64,000 nt of DNA from Cinnamomum chago. Lineage: Eukaryota > Streptophyta > Magnoliopsida > Laurales > Lauraceae. Location of the stretch: positions 23,042,001 to 23,106,000 of the forward strand of contig CP142453.1 in the NCBI GenBank assembly GCA_038049695.1, written 5' to 3'. Both the position numbers and the translations under genes were made by a program. The number at the start of each line of letters is the position of its first letter. The stretch's first letter is position 1. The notes beneath the pieces were generated by a model that saw nothing but the letters and a program-made list of their open reading frames with translations, did not search any database and was not told the DNA's origin. This document shows positions 60,255 through 64,000 of the stretch, one piece after another.

Positions 60255-61451
60255 CTAATCTGACGGAGGTGAAGGAGACGGAGGCATGATAGTAGCATCT
60301 TGAGTTCTGCACGCTTTTGACAGTCCACTGAGATATTTGAGAGTCTTCTTTAGAAGCTTTTCGGTTTTGGGCTGATTGCGTTCGAAAGCATCCATCCGTT
60401 CTTCAATACTCCGGGGAATCGATGAAGAGGAAGCCTGTCGATGTGAAGAGGAAGGAGCGAGCCCTGAAGGTGCCTGATGTTGAGGAGCTAAAGGGGCTTG
60501 GGGTTGAGGATGAGGGGGTACATCCCCTTCTTCTTCATATGGAAAGAGATTCATTTGAATTAGATTAGCAGCGCCAAAAGGTGTATGGGAAATAGTAGGC
60601 TCATTTGGGCGGAGAACACCAAGAGACCGAGCTATTTGAGAGATGAGGAAGCCAAAAGGGATTGTTGGCTTAGAGGCAGTGGAGAGGTGAAAGCGAACAA
60701 TGGTTCTACAGATAAGAGAGGGAAGACACATTTGAACACCTGACACCACTTTAGAAAGAACATTTACCATATATGCAGTTAATTCAGTCCGATTTCCTTT
60801 ACGAGGATAGACATTGAAGGTGAATAGGTGGTGCAACAGCCTGTATTTTGGAATGAAGGATCCCAATGGAAGGAAGTTCTTAGGATCCCATTTAACAGAA
60901 CGACCACATAGAACAATAGTAGCTTGGGCCTTTTCAGCTTCAGTGAGGGTGTCAGACACCATGGAAAGACCATCAGGGTTCACTGGAATATTCATGATTG
61001 AAGAGATAAGATCGGGATCAACCGTAACTTCTTTGTTTCGAAAGGCAATTGTGAAGGAACATGAGTCAACGGAAGATACAGCACCGGTGATTGAAGCAAA
61101 CACGCAAAAAATAAGAGACGGATATGCTTTGTCCCCCCAGTCTAACATGTTTTCCCATCTGACCTGAGCAAGAGTGGCTGCTGACTCATGGGGATTTACA
61201 ACATTACGCAAAGTGCGTCTTTCAACCATGATTGATCTTTTTTTCAAAGCATCCAGCATTTGGGCATTGGGTTTGAGAGCAGCAGAGCCCGGCTGTGGAG
61301 GAGGAGAAGAAGGAGGGGTAAGAGAAGGAGAGGTGGACTGAGAGGTAGACTGAGAGGGTGGGGGAGATCTAGTTCTACGAGAAGAGGAGGCAGCAGTGGA
61401 TCGTCCTCGTTTAGCAGGGCGGTTCACAGCTGTTTTCATTCGTGGAGGCAT
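60255..61451 (-). CDS. Gag-like / putative plant transposon protein of the nested LTR element, 398 aa
   Basis: An intact frame from the ATG at 61451 (MPPRMKTAVNRPAKRGRST) to a stop at 60255. The frame is open further upstream to 61688, but that part reads as hydrophobic and falls across a likely leader intron (CCTCCAAG then GTAGCT at about 61721), so the downstream ATG is preferred. The first ~75 residues are basic, Ser/Pro-rich and likely disordered. The middle (about 100-300) resembles the 'putative plant transposon protein' domain found in many LTR elements without polymerase (VRWENMLDWGDKAYPSL, LISQIARSLGV). The end is Pro/Gln-rich with a short coiled segment. It probably packages RNA, by analogy with gag; function unproven. 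Confidence 0.65.
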   Translation of the reverse strand: MPPRMKTAVNRPAKRGRSTAASSSRRTRSPPPSQSTSQSTSPSLTPPSSPPPQPGSAALKPNAQMLDALKKRSIMVERRTLRNVVNPHESAATLAQVRWENMLDWGDKAYPSLIFCVFASITGAVSSVDSCSFTIAFRNKEVTVDPDLISSIMNIPVNPDGLSMVSDTLTEAEKAQATIVLCGRSVKWDPKNFLPLGSFIPKYRLLHHLFTFNVYPRKGNRTELTAYMVNVLSKVVSGVQMCLPSLICRTIVRFHLSTASKPTIPFGFLISQIARSLGVLRPNEPTISHTPFGAANLIQMNLFPYEEEGDVPPHPQPQAPLAPQHQAPSGLAPSSSHRQASSSSIPRSIEERMDAFERNQPKTEKLLKKTLKYLSGLSKACRTQDATIMPPSPSPPSD

Positions 61452-61900
61452 TTTTACAAACACCTGGAGTGCACAAGAAAACACTAGGAGGAAGAAAACA
61501 CAGCATAGAGCAAAAAGGCAGGATTTAGAAGAAACAAGGAAGAGAAAATTACACGACAATAAGTAATATGAAGAAAGAAACCAATGGAAGAGAGAAATGG
61601 AGGAAGTTGGAAAGAGAGAAAGAAAAGAGAAACACCAAAACGAAACAGATACTATTAACAAAATGGAAAATAAAATAATTCTACACAACTGAAATATAAG
61701 AGAAAAAGAAGGGAAGCTACCTTGGAGGAAGAAGGGAGAAGAGGATCAGATACGTAGCAATGAAGAAGACCAAAGAAGGAAGAGAACAGCAGCTAACCGA
61801 AAGAAAAAAGAGGGAAACGAAAAGCAACTTAAAAGGGCGCAGGCCCAGAATGCGGTTAGCCGCATGAATTTTCACGGCTAGCCGAAAAAGCCCCTTTTTT
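61452..61900 (-). promoter_or_regulatory. Leader region of the gag-like gene
   Basis: On the minus strand a C/T-rich leader (CTTCTCCCTTCTTCCTCCAAG) ends in a donor-like GTAGCTTCCC near 61720. Upstream are CGGCTAGCCG and CGGCTAACCGC motifs like those in the LTR array. Confidence 0.4.
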
Positions 61901-62420
61901 TATTTTATTTTTATTTTTTTAAAGAGTAACTGCAGGATGAATATTGTGTAAATCAGTTAAGGATGGACCATCTATTTGGCCATAAGAACGAGGCCATAAA
62001 CCCCTACAAAGAACATGAAGCAAATAATCATGCTAATGCTCATGCTCAATTTGAGCTCACACCCAAATTTCAAGCTCACTCACATTATCAAGCTGAAGCT
62101 CACTGCAGTTAGCAGCCATCCTACAGAAGCTCAAAAAAGTGTTCGTTTACCAAATCTTTGATGACAAAGAAGCTGAACCATTTTTTTGAAAATGATATGA
62201 TTAAGACCTATTTAAATAGAAAATGGAGTTTAACCAACAGAGGCATTCTAATAAGAGCATACAGCCAATAACAGGTCAGGAACACATTTGAGCCTTAGCC
62301 AGGAACACATTTCACCATATGCATATAAAAATCACCAAACAAAACAGAATGACAAACCATAAAAAAAAATCTGTGAAGGAATTCCACATTAATCATGTCA
62401 TCAGACTATTAAGTACGAGT
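61901..62420. other. Spacer within the CACTA element
   Basis: Contains recurrent AGCTCAC/GCTCA words at 62040-62110. No gene recognised. Confidence 0.35.
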
Positions 62421-62554
62421 ATACTCACAACTGGGAGTAGTAAGCTTCAGAGTTATGAAGCAGATATCATAGAGGGCCTCATTGTCAAGCACCATGCACT
62501 CATCAGCATTCTCCACCAGCTGATGAACAGAGAGAGTGGCATTATAAGGCTCAA
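62421..62554 (-). pseudogene. Beta-tubulin exon fragment (about residues 181-221)
   Basis: The minus strand encodes [18 protein letters not shown], then [14 protein letters not shown], then ITLKLTTPS, an almost perfect plant beta-tubulin segment with one visible change (Ile for the usual Arg after CF). It ends at a donor-like GTGAGTAT, where plant beta-tubulin genes have their second intron. No earlier or later tubulin exon is found nearby. It therefore looks like a captured piece of a host gene inside a CACTA element rather than a gene. It is only ~44 codons and cannot make a tubulin. Confidence 0.88.
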
Positions 62555-63131
62555 CTTAAAATAATCGGGCAATTAAGCTATGCATGCAAAAAGTTTTAAG
62601 AACATTACCAAAGTTTTTCTTGGGTCCTAGCTTCTTCACTTCTTTTGTTACAGTATACCTCTCCATTACTGTATAGCTTTCTTTAAATTCAATTCAGTCA
62701 CTTAAAAAAAAGTATCAAACCACCCTGCACACACCCACCCTGCACAGCCCTCCAGCTGCACCACCCTGCACACACCCACCCTGCACTTTACTAGATCCAT
62801 TACAAAATAAAAATTCATGCTAACATTCCACTTTGTACCAACATTCAAAACATTCAAACTGTGAGTTCTGTTGGCTGCATCTTTTCTACATTCAATCTCT
62901 CAATTCTTTCTGAACTTCATACAACTTGTACATGCATTTTCAACTTGTACCACCATTCCAAATCTGAAGGTCACATCAATCGAAGTATAGACCAAAAAAT
63001 CCATGTCCATTCCATGAGATTCAAATTGAAACTAAATTTAGCCAACCCAAGTACTAAATCACATATAAAAGAGATCTTATAATTGGATGGAGGCTTATCT
63101 TACAACAAGGAATCATAACTTCTTTCTGTTT
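62555..63131. other. Spacer with short direct repeats
   Basis: CACCCTGCACACACCCACCC occurs twice at 62721-62785. A 36-codon frame (62556-62666, minus) starts MERYTVTKEV but is not recognised. Confidence 0.35.
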
Positions 63132-63257
63132 TAACATAAAGCTTGACTAGACAAATCTCTATGGAAATATTGTATATATATATATATATAGTATCTACAT
63201 TGTCTTCCATGGGCTGTACAAAAAGTTGAACTATATATGCACAAATTTACCAAAAGT
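63132..63257. repeat. Direct repeat, right copy (partner at 58196-58340)
   Basis: Same order of blocks as the left copy, about 85% identical, lying downstream (minus strand) of the protease exon. Confidence 0.85.
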
Positions 63258-63542
63258 ATGTATATTTACTATGTAGCATATGATGCCCTGGTGTACCGCT
63301 GCTCCCTGATTAGTTGTCCAATGAAAAATGGACCTACAAGGCATAAATCACTTCATCGATCAATACTTTGCAAGAGAAGCCTATCTAATATGTATATGCT
63401 TCCTATCATAAATGACATAGTAGTAAGTTTTAAGAACATTTTGGATGGTAAAAGCTTGTGGGAAGTTGACACTTCCCCTATTCGATGAATCAAGACAAAA
63501 CATGCATTCATGACAATTTAGAGGCAAAAGCATAGAATGTAC
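63258..63542. other. Probable 3' UTR of the CACTA protease gene
   Basis: Follows the stop of the Ulp1-like exon on the minus strand. No other feature seen; a 83-codon frame on the plus strand (63237-63488) is not recognised. Confidence 0.3.
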
Positions 63543-63896
63543 CTATTCTCCATTGTTGATAAAATCTAAAATGTATTCAACTAACTCCAAACGTAAATCA
63601 TTAAGCTCCTCATCGCCATATGTCGCTGCCTCCCCAAGTTCTTTCAACTTAGATTTTGTCGACACAAGAGGATCTTCCATAAGATGCTTCATAAATTTCA
63701 TTACATAAACCCCGCATTCCTTTTTCCCCGTTTGCTTAGGACACTACATAGAGACCATAAAAAGCATACAAAAAGGATTATGTTGTATGTGTGATATCAT
63801 AAACACAATTATTCATTGCTCACCTTCACCAATTCCCAAGTTGGATTTCCTTTAATTCTTTTTCCCATTTCCATAGCTGCCACTTTCATTGCACTT
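63543..63896 (-). pseudogene. Ulp1-like (C48) cysteine protease, C-terminal two exons, partial
   Basis: Exon 63834-63896 encodes AAMEMGKRIKGNPTWELVK and ends at a GTGAGC donor. Exon 63543-63743 follows an ATGTAG acceptor and encodes CPKQTGKKECGVYVMKFM, ending at a TAG. The Gln and Cys of the Ulp1 active site (Q-x5-CG) are present, in the usual W-x3-K-C-P-x-Q context of CACTA-associated proteases. The rest of the gene, including the catalytic His and Asp, lies upstream beyond 64000, so intactness cannot be judged. The 5' border of the upstream exon is uncertain. Confidence 0.7.
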
Positions 63897-64000
63897 CACA
63901 CAACGATATCCATTTAGACTTAGTATTTTAAAAGAGAAGCCTTGAAAACAAATGAACAAGAAGAATTAATGGACTACTCACTCATTCACTATGAACTTTA

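Larger units (their letters stand above)
58547..61900 (-). mobile_element. Non-autonomous LTR retrotransposon nested in the CACTA element
   Basis: On the minus strand: a leader (61900 to 61452), a gag-like gene (61451-60255), a non-coding 3' segment with two AAAGGGGGAG polypurine tracts, and a 3' LTR starting TGTAAGTGTC at 59712. No polymerase is present. No 5' LTR copy was found at the right side, so the element is 5'-truncated or its right border is misplaced. Confidence 0.6.
57550..64000 (-). mobile_element. CACTA (En/Spm-type) transposon, one end and internal part, with nested insertions
   Basis: The terminus CACTACTAGAAAAAAGGG at 57550 is the canonical CACTA end. It is followed by a dense subterminal array and then minus-strand exon remnants, including a Ulp1-like protease end at 63543-63896. 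The other terminus lies beyond 64000. A non-autonomous LTR element occupies about 58547-61900, and a beta-tubulin fragment lies at 62421-62554. Whether everything to 64000 is one element is inferred from the CACTA-type protease exon and a repeat shared by both sides (58196, 63132). Confidence 0.75.

Noticed and set aside
60779..61487. Open frames on the plus strand and in other minus frames over the gag-like gene
   Set aside because: They are shadows of the 398-residue frame and have unlikely composition.
61452..61688. Extending the gag-like protein upstream to a start at 61688
   Set aside because: The extra residues are hydrophobic and unlike the family N-terminus, and the stretch overlaps a likely spliced leader; the ATG at 61451 starts the expected basic N-terminus.
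62556..62666. A protein kinase start, because the frame begins MERYTVTKEV
   Set aside because: The glycine-rich loop expected next is absent and the frame ends after 36 codons.

Overview
The window is nuclear DNA from a flowering plant. The evidence is two spliced R2R3-MYB genes with the usual two-intron layout, plant LINE, copia, CACTA, hAT and MULE elements, tRNA-derived SINEs and many MITEs. The sequence is AT-rich and repeat-dense, as in a woody dicot or magnoliid, but the species cannot be fixed from what is visible. There are two likely host genes, one apparently intact transposase gene, and otherwise decayed transposons with unrecognised spacer.

Layout. 1-5394: a LINE (L1 type, + strand), 5' end outside the window, open frames broken. 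6199-8581: a hAT relic with a transposase C-terminus and two MITEs. 11014-11362: a hAT-type MITE with a perfect 8-bp target duplication; relatives lie at 16990-17360 and 21106-21491. 11835-14799: R2R3-MYB gene A, with a SINE in its long second intron. 18704-19630: two copies of one repeat in opposite orientation. 22771-23643: another hAT-type element with a perfect target duplication. 24033-28790: a decayed Ty1/copia element (- strand). 29300-29650: SINE-like repeat with a tandem duplication. 30979-31810: MITEs and a palindrome. 34170-38520: a four-exon gene for a MULE transposase fused to an OTU-type cysteine protease, with every key residue visible. 46501-47806: R2R3-MYB gene B, paralogue of A. 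48126-49580: three related MITEs. 50165-51935: SINEs and MITEs, one of them embedded in (TA)n. 57550-64000: one end of a CACTA element (terminal CACTA repeat, 14 subterminal motifs, a Ulp1-like protease exon pair) that holds a nested LTR element (gag-like gene, 3' LTR with ten GCTAGC sites) and a beta-tubulin exon fragment.

How it fits together. MYB A and B share exon structure, the bHLH-binding signature, a C-terminal motif resembling subgroup 5 (TT2/PA2-like) regulators and a CT microsatellite at the same splice donor, so they look like a duplicated pair of flavonoid or proanthocyanidin-type regulators about 34 kb apart. The rest is transposon history. The points most worth a second look are the MULE-OTU gene, the beta-tubulin fragment inside the CACTA element and the GCTAGC array in the LTR.
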